From: Opisthocomus hoazin
Taxonomy: Eukaryota; Chordata; Aves; Opisthocomiformes; Opisthocomidae
Assembly: GCF_030867145.1 (NCBI RefSeq)
Contig: NC_134418.1
Location: 7,436,802-7,500,801, forward strand
DNA: 64,000 bases
Direction of reading: 5' to 3'
Shown in pieces: positions 25,340 through 38,130 of this stretch (its first letter is position 1; each line of letters begins with the position of its first letter). A program made the translations under genes and the position numbers. The notes under the pieces are model-generated. The model had not been told where the DNA came from and searched no databases. It saw only the letters and a list, made by a program, of their open reading frames with translations.

Positions 25340-25560
25340 TAAAATGATTTTAAATTGACCTAATTAAAGCAGTAAGAGTACATAATGGAGATGCACTTAA
25401 CCAATTTAACCCTTCCTTAAATCAATTACACTAGAATTTAGTAATTTGCAGGCAGAAGCTAAACCAATTTAAGAAAGAGTTAAGACAGTTTAAGTGCCCT
25501 TGTAGGGCGGGTGTGCATTACTTTAGACTAATTAAACTCTATCTAGTGCACATTGTAATG
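25340..25560. mobile_element. Possible old MITE (AT-rich, internal inverted repeat)
   Basis: This AT-rich block is rich in TTTAAATTGA / CCAATTTAA / TTAATTAAA-like words. It contains TTAACCCTTCCTTAAA (25406-25421), which is nearly the reverse complement of TTTAAGAAAGAGTTAA (25468-25483), 14 of 16 positions. The style resembles degraded non-autonomous DNA transposons of sauropsids. I cannot identify terminal repeats or a target duplication, so the call is weak. Confidence 0.3.
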
Positions 25561-26126
25561 TAGCCAGACCACAGCCAATGTCACCCAATCATACATGCTT
25601 AATCAATTCCAGCTATTAAGGCCAGAAGGGCCAATGACTGCCAGGCCATCATCAACTATGATATCTCCTTTTGTTCCATCTATATGGCACCCATTACCTC
25701 ACATTCAAGCAAACCAGTCATGCTGAACTCATCTGCTAGAGGAACATGAGGGTTTTCTGCCCCAGCTTGTGATGTGATGTGCTCCCGTCTCATGTGGACA
25801 CCACACATGGCCTCCAGTTGAGTGATCTGACATGAGTGCCCCATCATGAGGGCATGATGGCATGTGATAGATGTATGACAAGGCACGCAGTGTGAGAGAA
25901 GCCACTAGGCCCCAGGGAAGAGGGCAACAGAAAGCCATAGGCTAGATAGTTTATTAAAACACCGCTTTCAGATAGCATCTGTCTCAATCTGAGGACCTCA
26001 GAAGAATGGGGAACACATTAGTGCAAACTACCCATGGCTATAGCTGCAAATGTCATCTGAGCTTCCCATCTGAATTAGTCTGGCTTCAGCTTACAGTTAC
26101 CGGCTCTTCTGTTGCTTTTTCTTTAG

Positions 26127-26154
26127 CATTAAAGTGCTAAAGAGCACTTTAATG
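26127..26154. repeat. Perfect 12-bp inverted repeat with 4-base loop
   Basis: CATTAAAGTGCT, loop AAAG, AGCACTTTAATG. The arms are exact reverse complements. The stem alone is too short for a microRNA precursor, and there is no extended pairing in the flanks that I can see. Confidence 0.85.
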
Positions 26155-29100
26155 AGGGTTTTGCTTTATTTTTCTTTTCCCTGTGAAGGTATGTCAGCTT
26201 TTTTATCATTATAAGCAATGTTGCCCTCCCTGACTAATAATTGCTCTTGTTAAAGATAATCAATAAAGACAAAATTATCTGTGTACAGCAGTGAGTGGGC
26301 TGGATGGTTAGGTGCTCTCCAAACTGCTAAGCCTTTGTTAGTTAGGGGCTGAGTACATTTTCTGAGGGATGGCTCTGAGTTTTGGAAGATCAAGTTGAAG
26401 GAAGGGGACAACCCTTGCTGTGTCACTCCAGCCCTCTGAAAATGGCAACTCCATCACTCATTGCCTCCTGATTCCTTTGGTGGACTGAATTCTCCTCCAA
26501 CTGATCCATAAAGGCACCACCTCCAGTCCTCTCCTGTCCTCTCCAGCCAAGCATCATCTCTCTCTTCCAGAAAACAGGAAGAGAAATATAAATGCAACAG
26601 AGAAGGGGAAGTGGTAAAGCCAGCAAGGATTTGTTAGGAGGCCAAATATGTGGAGATAAAGCCTCAGGTGAAACAGAAGCAGGCAATGAGTGAGGAGGAG
26701 ACGGGACCAGGCACTGGACCACTCAGACACCAAACAGACATGTATCTGCTGCTGGTCTCGGTAGGAAAGCATCTGGGCAGGTAACCCTGGCCAGCACAAG
26801 CCTGCAGCCTGTGCCTGTGTCAACGAGTCAGTGGTACGTCACGCAGAGCAGCACGGTCCGGCCGGCTGAAGCGAGGAACAGGTTGAGTGAGATGATAACC
26901 AGCCAGGTGCAGAAGGAAACCCTCGTCCTTGCAAATGGAATAGAAGCCAGGCAGGGAGAAGGTAACTTGGGAGGCAGTGTTAAGGGATATTAAGAGTCAG
27001 CAGTGCCTTCTACAGACTACAGCACTGCTGGGGAGATGAGGATAAGCATCAGTCTACACTGCTATCAGAAGCAGTGCTAGGTCACTACACGGCGAGTTGA
27101 ACAAGGTCCTGGTACAGAGAATACAGGTTCTGGTGGAGCATTGTTCTTGTTAGTGAACAAAATGAACTGGGGACACAGGGCTCAGTGTATCTGGGTCTAC
27201 AGCCAAAGCGTGGAAGGAGAACGTAAACACTTTCTGCCCGACATATGTTCTGCATCTATTGTATGGCAGGACAAAGAAAGCAGGCTGAAGGCCAACAGCA
27301 GGCACGTTCAGTAAGCTGCTGGAACCAGGGCCAGGCTTGCATGGTGGTCTGTGCAGAGCAGAGCCGGCTGCACTGTGCAGGCTGGGAAGCAACGTGATTA
27401 ATGCAGGAGATGCAAACATGGCAGTAAAACCAGAGGGATGCTGCCAAGCTGTGATGAGGAAGTAAACAGGAAGGTGAGATTTCTTGTCTCAGTTGTATAC
27501 TGAAATCTCTGCGTGCATTCTTCAAGCGCTGCCAGAGACTTAAAAAGTGGCTGTAAGTAAGCCAAAAATTAAACATCAGAGAACTGCATGTGCCCTATCT
27601 GGCAGGTCTGAACATAGTAATGATAAAGGTAAGTCTGATTCTGGAATTATTTTTAGCATTATTTTCACAGAAACTGCAATAACTGTTGGGGAACAAAAAA
27701 AGCCAACTGCATTTCACAAGGAGCCCCATTGCCCCTGGCGATGCGACATCTCACATGCCCTCAAAATGGGGAGCAGAGAAGGATCTGACCGGCTGTACGG
27801 AGAGCATCGGGTAAAAGCCAGTGTAAAACAATGAAATGATGATTGGTATTAGATGTCAAACTGGCCTCACAGCTAAGTCCTGTGGTTGCAAATATTTTTG
27901 GCAGTGTTATTTCAAGCAGACAGATGGAGGAGCAAGACACTGGTTCTATCACAATTTGCTACAGGATGGCTGGAGAAATGTCACGTAAAAGGACATGTGA
28001 AAACACCATTTTTAGCGTGTGACTGATGAAAAAGGGGCTTAAAAAGGATAAGGTTTTTCTCTTTTTTTTTTTTTTTTGGATTACCTTTGTCCAGTGAAAA
28101 GCTATGGCAGATTTACTGAAAAAAAAACTGTAGTAATTTGTGGTTGAAAAGAAAGTGAAGTTGTTTATCTAAGGTGCTAAAAAGCCCTCTTTACCCAGCC
28201 CCTATCTGCTGTACGTGGGTTTATGAAGCTGATGCTGAGAAGCTCTCATAGCCTGAGATTTCTAGGGCTTCTAGTCCAAAACCTCTTCATCCCACCTTCA
28301 GCTCCGCACACGAGGAATGTGAAACCATATCATTTCCAACGAACGACCAAGGATGCCTACGCTGGATTAGATTACGTCTTCAGCAGAGTTTTTAGAAGCT
28401 TTTCTGCTGTATTAAAAGCCTACTTTTTTTGCTAGTGATAAGTAAAGGCAGCTGGGGCAAGTAAACTGAGCTGTGGCTTCTTATCACTAATTAAGTAATA
28501 GTAATATTGATTTAAAAGAAAGCCGAAGACTTCATCTTCCATGGTAGTTATCCACCTTACTTTTCATATCTTTCATCAGAAGCAATAAAACACTTACCCT
28601 TTCCAACACACGGTAAGTGATCGGAAGAATATAGATATGAAAGTATTTACTAGAGAATATAATTACATTATCAGCAAAATTTATAGCTCTAATTTGATTT
28701 AAATAGCCATATCCTATGGCTCTTCTGTGTGGTTTGCAAACAGGCAATGCCCTAAAAACTCAGATTAATTTTTATACCTCTGCTTGCTGCTGCTGCTGAA
28801 GAAAAGCTGCAAACAGGTGACTCACAGCCACACTCAAGCGTGAGCCATCTGAAACACCGCATTGTTTTGGTTTCCAGTTCTGCAGATCCCTGGTACTATC
28901 CATCAGGGGCTGTAATGCCTAATTAAATGAGCTTTTCGTATCCTTTTCCACTCTAGTCTTTCAATAGTGTTCAACCTTGCTTAAGGCAAGGTCTGTGTAT
29001 CTGCTTGCCTGGCGTTGTCTGTCTGAAATTTGATGCTGGTTTCCCCTGCGGTTCATCCGACCCAGCCTCCAGTCCTCCTACACCACTGGGGATATTTGAG

Positions 29101-32100
29101 CCAGACGCTCTAGGCTTCCTTTTGCAGCGACCAAGAGAAATGGGCACCTTTAAGGTAGGATTCACCCTCCTTCACGTAGAAAGGTCTGCAGCAGGGTGAG
29201 AAGACTTCACGCTCTAAGTAGGAGCCCCACAATCAACCGTTACGAATCTCCCAAAATCAGGGGGGACATTTGCAATGAATTTTATAAGGTCTTATCATTA
29301 CAGACTATGGTAGAAACATTTGTCCATATGACCACAGCAAGCGCAGCCCCCACTGGGAGAAGATACTCCAGCAAACACTCTGGGAGAGTCATCTCACCAA
29401 TCCTTCAGCCAAAATAAAAAAAGTCACAGAAAAAATCTTTTCACTACCGGAGCTTAAAGACTGAGCCTAGCCCCTGTGGCCACAGTGGTGGTGATTGTCC
29501 TTAGTGCTTGTTGTTCGTTATGGAATAGAAAACTAAGATAAGACGCAAATGCTGCATTTCCTCTGAAGCCACTTCACCATCTCTCCTGTTAATGCATTGC
29601 GTTCTCTCTAAAGCTTTTAAACTAGTAAACTTCAAAGCAGTAAGTATTTAACAGTGATGTAAGTGCATTTCCATTTGAGGAGGGAAATAAACTATAATGA
29701 TGTGAGCCTGTTGACACTAAAATATTTGTGGCTTCTCCTGGTAGGATGGCTCTGCAAAAAACCCAAGCAAACAGGAAAGTTCATACCCCTAATTAAAGCA
29801 GTTACAATCTTTATAGGGGATTACAACACCAAAGGCCAGACTGACATGCCCAAAGTCCTACCGACGAAGCTTGCTGCCTGTTGCCTTGCTTTTGGCAGTG
29901 CCAGAAAACCTCCCGACAAGTGAATTGAAACCACTTGCAGAGGAAGCACCACAGTGTCCTCCGGCCGCTGCGGTGCCTGTCGCGCTGCAGTACTGGCACC
30001 ATCGCCAAGGTGACGCTGCCATCCCTTAGCTCTGCGGCATTGGCTGCTCTGCTTGAATTGCTGAATGCTGCCCCAGACCTAAAAAGGGAAGTATTTATAA
30101 AAACTAACTTTCGGGCTGAGAAAGGGCTCACTGGTCTCTAATCGGAGGAGAGAGAAAATTCTGTAAAAGGGCATTCAAGCAAGCGGTCTCTCTTCCACCT
30201 TACTGTTTCCAGTAGGTTTTGGAAAGACCTCGCCTTCTGCTAGGATTCTCAGCACACATATTCCCGGCCAGTTGAAGTCTCAGCTAAAAATAAAAAAGGC
30301 TCGGGTTAACCTCAGGTTGCAGCCCGGGGAAGGAAGTGTCTTTACTCGGCTCTGCTTGCCGGGGAAGGGAGCTCTGCGGGCACTGCCAGAGGGATGGAAA
30401 CTGCTGTTTGGGTAGAAGGGATAATGGGCAAAAAGGGATCTGGCAGGGAAGCAGCAATGCTGGCGGAGGGGATGATAGCATGGCACTGCTGGGAGAAAGG
30501 GAAAAGCTGGGAAAAGCCCTGGTGCCTCTCTCGGCCTTGGTGCTGCAAAACAGGGCAGGAATGGGCAGCCTTTGTGGTACATTACATGAGGCTCAGTGAC
30601 ACCCTCTTCTATCTGCAGGGCAGAAAGCTCTCAGCAAAGCAAAGCAATGGGAACTGCTGCCATGTTCACATGCTCCCAGAGTAGATCAGTCCATCCTAAG
30701 TATTCACCCTGTTGCCATAGAATTAGTGTCCCGTAGCTATCGGCTCACAGAGATCACACATTATATGCAAGGCTTAAAAATAAGAATAACATTCAAGCCA
30801 GGTGAATCATAGCTTTTTTCATAGCAAACATTGCAAAATGTATGTTTCTGATTATGTTTTAAAACACAGCATCCTTCACACAATTATTTCTGTGGTTTCT
30901 CGTTCAACACTCTTCTTGAAAGCAAAGACCTCTTGGTCTGGCTACAGAGCTGTATTTAGACTTGTGGTTCACTAAGGGAGCATCTGAACAGCCAAGAGCT
31001 CGCAGGCTTTAGCCACTGTCTCTCAGGAACAAACCTTTCAGCAGAAAGAGGGTGTTCAGAAACAAACATGCATTCCAAAGATGCTTTTTTTTTCAACAGA
31101 AATACAAACAAAATGGAAACAAAAATAGAAAGAATAGACAATGCAAATTTAAGTCAAAGGAAAGACGTCACGAAACACTGAGCATCCAAAGCACGGAGAA
31201 GGTCCAAAGATGCCTCTAAGCAATCCTGCAACTGGGTTTTCAGGTTACATGCTTTTGCAGAAGCATTCTCTAGAAACCTATCACAATCTCAAAACCACAT
31301 TATTTCTGCTTCTCAACCTGAAATGCCACATCTTAAGCAAGTCATTTGGCAGCAGTGGGAAGGGTAGAAATGGCATGCGTTGGCTCAGGGCACTTGGTTT
31401 TGAACTGGCTCGTCAGCCCAGCTGGCAAATAATGCTCTTCTCTGTTTTCAGAGTTGATTTATCTTGGCCCAGGAGTCTCTTTTGTTCTCTGGTACAACTT
31501 CAGCAATACTAGCGAGCGAGCAGGGTTTACTATTTGTACATTTCTAGGGAGAGCAGCTTTATTTCTTCTCTCAAGATAAGACATCTTCCACACGTGGGAA
31601 GTGCTGGTGGTCTTACTGCAGTGGTGAGGCTGGCAGGTGAGTCCACCCTCAGAAGGGGGGGGGTCCTAGAAGCACTGCTGAGCCCCCAGCTCTAAATGCA
31701 CACCCTTACCTCCTGCCTCTATTATTAGGGCAAGACACGGGTTCTCACTGGCCCTTGTTGTAATATCTACCCAAACTTACAGAAGATCTTTTTCTGTGAG
31801 CTGTTGAACCAAACTAATCTGATTAAACAATGACTTGGAACAGACTGCTTTCGATCAGTACTCCCCAAAAGAAAACCTGATCTTGACAATGGGGGGCAAA
31901 AAAAAAGAAACAAAAGAAGAAAGAAAGAAGAAGATGGTTTGGACCTGCTCGGAAGATGCTCTGGTCATGCGTGGGCTACACGTCTGACCACACGACGGCA
32001 GACAGAAGCACACAGACATCACGCGTGGCGAGTCCCAGACCACGCTGCCCTGCTGGGTTTGGCACGGGGCAGAGGAACGGAGACATTTGCTGGGGTAAAT

Positions 32101-33599
32101 TTTTGGGAGAGGAGGGATCAGCTGTGGGATTTCTATGCTCAGTATGTGAGATGTGTCAAAACTGCGCAGTGCAGCCCGGATAACCCCCTGCTCTCAGAGC
32201 TTGCATCTCTCCCGTTTGGGCACCAGCGAGCAGCCTCACATCTCCACGGTACAAAAACACGACTCTTTTGATCCGATCCTCACAACACCTCCATCTTGCC
32301 TGTTCTTTTTCAAGCTTTTTAATTGTTTTGTCCTGCTCTGATTCCTGTTATGGCACAGTAAAACTGTATGCTGTGGAGAGCACGCTTTATTTAATTTGTT
32401 CTACAATTCAGAGAAGTGAAAGAAACTCTTCAATGACAGATCCTCAGCAGATCCTGAAAACCCTGCATAAACTCCTGACACAGCCAGGCACTATTTATTC
32501 ACAACATAACACAAAGCAGGACCCTGTCTGCCTATAGTACATTGTCAAAATACGCTCTTCACATACTCCGCAGCTGAGAAAAGCCTTGATGGGTTCTGGT
32601 AATTGCTCTTGCATCTGCCAGGCAACACTAAATCAGCTCTTTCCTCCTCCTCATCACTCCTTTGGGCTCACAGGAAGCAGAGAAAATACAGCACATGGCA
32701 ACAGAAAGAGAGATGTTTTGGTGTGTTTGGTTGGGTGGAGATCAATGGTCACCCTTCAGTGTCTCCTGTAAGCAAAAATGCCCCTCCTCCCAGAGCAATG
32801 GCATAGACTTTGATTTCAGGGCACCTCCCTAGGACCTGTCCTGCAGATGTGACTGCAGCACAGCAGTTGTAGGACTGCTGCCCAGTTATGAGTTATGTTT
32901 GTTGTGCCCAGACAGAATTAACTTATGACTTTATATTAGGTAAAAACACTTTTGGGAAAGCATACATTAAAGCAATCAGCAGCCTGCATGTCTGTTCAGT
33001 TTCCCAGATTTGACTACTGCCTGAAGAGGAGCCCTCTCAGCCCTGCAGCAGAGCTAGTAATTACCTTCCCCTTCCACAACAGCTTGACATCTTCTGCATC
33101 AGCCTGACAGAGTTTGTGCCTGGCAGGTGTAGCCTTAGTGCAGTCCTCTATTTTATCCATTTGCTACCTCCGCGGCAGCTTAGCCTTACTCATAACAAGT
33201 TGCCATTCTGCTGCTCACACTGAGTAAGTATTTTTTGCCATGGCTCTCTGGCTCACCTTGAATATAGCCCTGTACCAGAGGATCTCTTGGAGGCTGCAGA
33301 GAGGAAGGGACAGGAGGTTTCTTTCAATCAAAACCTCTTCCTTTTGACTGTTTTAATCACTGCATGTCTGGTTTTCCCCAAACAAAGCTCCTGTGAAGAT
33401 TACAGCGGTGGTTTTCTCAACAGCATGGTGCTTTTTTATCAGTTCACAGTGGGCTGAATCAGTGAAGACACGAGTTCCGCTTTGCTAAGTTGGCACCCCA
33501 AATTGGCTGTATTTTGTGTGTCTACGCACGGGCATGAACAAACATAGGCTTGCCATGACTTAGCTGTAAAATACTGATGTATCTCATTTAAAGGTACAC

Positions 33600-35090
33600 A
33601 TGGGGCAACTTACACAGCAATGGGTGAAGGTCAAGTCAAAGGATTGCTTGAGAGAACTTGACACATACAAGTCCATGGGACCTGACAGGCTGCATCCATG
33701 GTGCCAAGAACTGGCTGATGTCCTTGCAAGGCCACTCTCTGTCATCTGTGAAAGGCCATGGAGATTGATGGAAGACCCCAACAACTGGAAAAAGGCAAAT
33801 GCCAAAATGCCAACATTTTCAAAAAAGGCCAAAAGTTCAACCTGGGGAAAACAGGTGGAACAATCTCACTTCAGACTCTGGGAAAATCGTGGAGCATGTC
33901 CTCCTGAAGCATATTTCTGGGCACCTGAAGAAGAAGGTGGCTGGGAAAAGGTCTGGATTTACCAAGGGTAAATCATGCCTGGTCAGCTTGATTCCCTTCT
34001 ATGATAAAATGATCGGATTTATGGATGAGGGGAGAGCAGCGGATGCCATTTACTTTGACTTTATCAAACTTTGAACAGTGCTTACAACAATATTCTTGTA
34101 TCCAGGTTAGGATGTTATGGTCTGGAGGGGTGGCAATGAGATGGGTAAACACCTGGTTGGATGATCAAGCGCAGAGAGTGGTTAATGGGGTTAATTGGGT
34201 TAACTCTACTTGGAGGCTGCTAAAAAGTAGAGTACTGCAGAGGTCTATCCTGCAGCCTGACCTGTTTAACATGACCTGGAAGAGGTGACAGAGTGCACTC
34301 TCATCACGCCTGCAGGTGACACCAGGTTGGGAGGGCAGGGCTGCCACTCAGAAGGACCTACACAGGCTGGAGGAATGGGACAACAGAAACTTTATGAAAT
34401 TCAACAAGGACACATGGAAAGCCCTGGGTCGGGGAAGGAAGAACCCCTGGCAGTGACACAGGCTGGGGAATGACTGGGTGAGGAGCAGCTCTGCTGAGAA
34501 GGACCTGGGGTCTTGGTAGACAGTGAACTGCACATGAGCCAGCAGTGTGCCCTGGAAGCAAAGGTGGCCAAAAAGCATCCTGGGCGATATTAACAGTAGA
34601 TCGATTATATCCCTCTACCTAGCACTTAAAATTAGACATCTGGAGCGGGCCACCAACATGTTCGAGGGCTAAAGTACAGCCCCTATGAGGAGAGACTGAA
34701 GAAACTGAAAACTTGTCCAGCCTGGAGAAGAGATTCATAGGAGATCTGACAGAAGCACCCCAGTACCTGTGGGGAGGTCACCGAGAACATGGAATCAGGC
34801 TTCTCACTGGGGTCCATGGTGGGAGGATGAAGAGACACCAAGCATCGGTTGAAACATAAGAGGTTCTGACTAGATAGAAAGAAAAACTTTTTACTGTGAC
34901 AACACCCAAACAGTGGAGCAGGTTGCTCAGGAAGGTTGTGCAAACTCCATCCTTGGGATTTTCAAGCCCTGGCTGGATAACATCTTGAGCAACCTGATCT
35001 GACCTCAGAGCTGACCCTGCTTTGATGAGGAGATTGGAGAAGAGACCTCCTGAGGTCCCTTCTAACCTGAATTGCCATATGATCCTAATG
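33600..35090 (+). mobile_element. Old CR1 LINE, sense, about 1.5 kb, heavily mutated
   Basis: Blocks of the CR1 ORF2 reverse transcriptase are readable in order, but in different frames and with stops. They are YKSMGPDRLHP, then LADVLARPLSVI and NNWKKANA, then GFTKGKSCLVSLIPFYDKM, then DEGRAADAIYFDF followed by a stop at about 34072. Later come a WVNTWLDDQAQRVVNG-like segment and the ATGAGCCAGCAGTGTGCCCT block near 34535. The 3' end near 35060 reads GAGGTCCCTTCTAACCTGAA...ATGATCCTAATG, a worn version of the CR1 terminus. The 5' limit is uncertain. It diverges far more than the copies at 23994 and 46199, so it is an older insertion. Confidence 0.88.
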
Positions 35091-36744
35091 TATGTCATTT
35101 AAGTTTATCATCTGCAGAGTAGCTTCTCTAAAAAATGGTAGACAAAGTGACCTGAAAGTTCACTTAACTGATAAAGAATGGCACAATAGGAGTGTCGTCT
35201 GTGGTATGTACATACTTCCCATTAAACAACTTTTTTTTTAGGTCCCTGCTTTAGAGATATGCCAAAGGTTACAGCAGATATGCTGAGTAAACAGGCTGAT
35301 CAAACCACAGTGCTGGAATTTAAACCAGCAAGTGATAAGCGCTTATACTTTACTCTGAAGTAATCTACTAATCTGCCTAAACAAAATTCAGGAAAAAATG
35401 ACAAATTGTATCAGTGGCTTTTACTGGGTTTTAAAGATAACTGCTAAAACAGTTGCATAGGAATCAGTAATGTTCTAGAATAAAAAAGGCAAAATTTACC
35501 GAAGCTCAAAAGAAAGTTTGCTAAACACATTTACAGACTTGCTCCTTTTGCCTGATGTTTTAGATTGATTCAGTTTCCATTCTGACATGGACATTTCCAA
35601 GAAGCGCTGGGGCAAGGGAGAAAGAAAGGGAAGAAAGAAGCCTGAAAAGTCTTCCTTTTGGTTCAGGCTGATGTGATCGTATTTAATATTCCTGGGAGTG
35701 GCAGTTCACAGTCCTGTGGCCAAGGCACAGGTCCTCGCCATATGAGCCATGGAGAAAGCTTGTGGCAACCTCCTAAGGCTGTTTGTCACAGCGGGCTGGA
35801 TGCTTTTCTTCTCTCAGACTGCTTCACTCTACATCCTCTTCTCTCTCAGACATTTTAGAAAAAACCTGTAGACATCTACAATCTCGCAAAATGATTTAAG
35901 GTTATACTTGCTCCCTATTACTAATGCTTTGTGGGATTAGGTAATTGCTTAATTAAGTATTTAGGAAAGCATTAATATATTTTTCTCTGCAAATGCATTA
36001 TTAATATATACATTACAATTTCTGCTGTTAAGGCTTTGTACAATTATTAATAGACTTAAAACAATATGAACTGCATGAAAATATTTTCTGCTAGGGAAAA
36101 GAATCTTAAAAGGACACAGATCGTACCTGGTCTATCATCATTATAAAATTATGTATTTGTATTGCCACTTCTTTAGTCCAGTAGCCCTAAGCCTGTCTGC
36201 ACCAGTTAAAACGGGAAGTATGAATATTTCTATCCTGCTTCCCCTCAGTTCACAATGCCAACATAGATGTTTGAGGAATAACAAACTGCTTTGCATCCAC
36301 CCATTTTGACCACTGACCTCTCCACAATATAATGTTTTTTATTCCTCTAGAGTGTCGCACTATGTGTAACATTACTCCTTCCAACTTGGCTGTATTTAGG
36401 ATTGCACTGACAACATGCATTCCTCTGGAAGTGAGACAAGAAGAACCCCTACAGGCATTAATTTGTTTTTAATGCTTCTGGGAAGGAAATATTAAAGACT
36501 TTTAATGACAATTTTTTTTTTTAAATAGTAGACAGTGCCAAAAATTCACGTGGGCTTAAACATAATACTAAAGTACACAAAATGGTGAAGCAGTTAAGGC
36601 AAAGACAAAACGGAGGCACAGAAACCCTACACAATTATCTAATGACCTGAAATAGTTTGAGGAGATTATTATAGTTGGATTGGGCAATAATATTATCAGG
36701 TTGACTATGTTAAAATAATTGTAAGTACATAAAACCTAATACTG
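35091..36744. other. Intergenic AT-rich stretch
   Basis: The sequence is AT-rich with poly-T runs and TTAATTAAG / TATTAATATA words at about 35940-36060. No gene, transposon or tandem array is recognised. Confidence 0.55.
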
Positions 36745-36981
36745 GGCTGGATGAAAGCTGCATTTAGCCCAGCAGTTTCTGACGGCAGCTGAGAGCATGT
36801 GAGTAGAAAGAGACTAAGAACAGGGCAAACACGTTCTGTATTTCCCCCAAATACCTTCCAGCTCCAGCAACTTGCAAGTCAGGAAGACAATCAAGAGTCT
36901 TTGATGATTTTCCAGTTGCTTTTTAAGCCCATGCAAAATTTTGGCATCTACAACAACCTGAAGCAAAGACTTCTTACAGCT
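36745..36981 (-). mobile_element. Ancient CR1-lineage LINE, antisense, 3' part (left of the LTR)
   Basis: On the + strand this matches the inverted 3' end of an ancient sauropsid CR1. The blocks are ATTTAGCCCAGCAGTTTCTGA, then CCAGCTCCAGCAACTTGCAA, then TTTTTAAGCCCATGCAAAATTTTGGCATCTACAACAACCTG, then AAAGACTTCTTACAGCT. The expected continuation (a GCTTAACTATA-like block) is found only after the LTR at 38133, so the LTR at 36982 splits this element. Recognition is from memory of family block order. Confidence 0.65.
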
Positions 36982-38130
36982 TGTTACGGGTTTGCCTGGC
37001 AAGGTTTGGTAGTGGGGGGGCTACAGGGGTGGCTTCTGTGAGAAGCTGCGAGAAGCTTCCACCATGTCTGATAAAGCCAGTGTCAGCCGGCTCTGATGGA
37101 CCCGCTGCTGCCTAAGGTCAAGCCAATCAGCGATGGTGGTAGTGCCTCTGGGATAACATAGTTAAGAAAAGGAAGAAAAAACTCTGGGGAAAACGGCAGT
37201 AAAGAGAGAGGAGTGAGACGATGTGAGAGAAACAACTCTGCAGACACCAAGGTCAGTGAAGAAGGAGGGGGGAGGAGGTGCTTGAAATGTTGGAGCAGAG
37301 ACTCTTCCCTTGCAGCTCATGATGAAGACCATGGTGAGGCAGGTTGTCCCCCTGCAGTCCATGGAGGTCCACGGTGGAGCAGAGATCCACCTGCAGCCCA
37401 TGGAAGGGACCCCACGCCGGAGGAGGTGGATGCCTGAAGGAAGCTGTGACCCCGTGGGGAGCCTGCGCTGGAGCAGGCTCCTGCCAGGACCTGCAGACCC
37501 ATGGAGACAGGAGCCCACACTGGAGCAGGTTTGCTGGCAGAGCTTGTGACCCCATGGAGGACCCACACTGGAGCAGCCTGTTCCTGAAGGACTGCACCCT
37601 GTGGGAGGGACCCATACTGGAGCAGTTTGTGAAGAGCTGCAGCCTGTCGGAAGAACCCCACGCTGGAGAAGTTTGTGGAGAATTGTCTCCCATGAGAGGG
37701 ACCTCACGCTGGAGCAGGGAAAGAGCATGAGGAATCCTCCCCCTGAGGAGGAAGGAGCGGCAGAGACAACATGTGATGAACTGACCGTAACCCCCATTCC
37801 CTGTCTCCCTGTGCCGCTCAGGAGGAGGAGGTAGAGAAACGGGAGAGAAGCTGAGCCCGGGAAGAAGGGAGGGGTGGGGGGAAGGTATTTTAAGATCTGA
37901 ATTTATTTCTCACTATCCTACTCTGATTTGGTTGGTGATAAATTAAAATACCTTTTCTCCCCAAGTTCAGTCTGCTTTGTCCGTGACAGCAGTTGGTGAG
38001 AGATCTCTCCCTGTCCTTGTCTCGACCCTCGAGCCTTTCATCATATTTCCTCTCCCCTGTCCAGCTGAGGAGGGGAGCGAAAGAGCGGTTTTGATGGGCA
38101 CATGGCATTTATCCAGGCCAAACCAAAACA
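36982..38130 (+). mobile_element. Solo LTR of an avian endogenous retrovirus (ERVL-like)
   Basis: A block of about 1.15 kb begins TGTTACGGGTTTGCCTGGCA and ends in ACCAAAACA, giving the TG...CA ends of an LTR. Inside are AGCCAATCAGCG (CCAAT-type element, about 37118) and a TATA-like AACATAGTTAAG (about 37156). An array of CTGGAGCAG-containing units follows. The 3' part reads GGTGATAAATTAAAATACC, CCCCAAGTTCAGTCTGC and CTCTCCCTGTCCTTGTCTCG, as in LTRs repeated across bird genomes. No gag, pol or env sequence adjoins it, so it is a solo LTR left by recombination between two LTRs. Flanks CAGCT and TGGCT may be a worn 5-base target duplication. The LTR may still carry promoter or enhancer activity, but nothing here shows it. 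Confidence 0.85.
37374..37717 (+). repeat. Internal tandem array of CTGGAGCAG units within the LTR
   Basis: CTGGAGCAG or CTGGAGAAG recurs at about 37468, 37520, 37569, 37617, 37663 and 37709, with GGTGGAGCAG earlier near 37374. Spacing is 46-52 bases. Between the copies are related phrases such as GACCCCATGGAGGACCCACA and GGAGGGACCCATA. The regularity keeps long frames open on both strands, including one of 211 codons on the minus strand, but they resemble no protein. Confidence 0.8.

Larger units (their letters stand above)
24649..33599. other. Intergenic, 9 kb without a recognisable gene
   Basis: Apart from the inverted repeat at 25406-25483 and the hairpin at 26127-26154, I recognise no element with confidence. 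A phrase near 25618 (AAGGCCAGAAGGGCCAATGA) faintly resembles the 3' end of ancient CR1-lineage repeats. A strong splice-donor-like AAAGGTAAGT occurs at 27625-27634 but has no supporting exon evidence. A purine-only tract lies at about 31896-31935. Confidence 0.5.

Noticed and set aside
26127..26154. MicroRNA precursor
   Set aside because: The 12-bp stem with a 4-base loop is too short, and flanking pairing is not evident.
27600..27640. Exon ending at AAAGGTAAGT
   Set aside because: The donor match is strong, but there is no acceptor-exon pair, family resemblance or second exon to support it.
37162..37797. 211-codon open frame on the minus strand
   Set aside because: It lies entirely inside the LTR repeat array. 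The array spacing keeps several frames open on both strands, and the predicted protein is only the antisense of CTGGAGCAG units.
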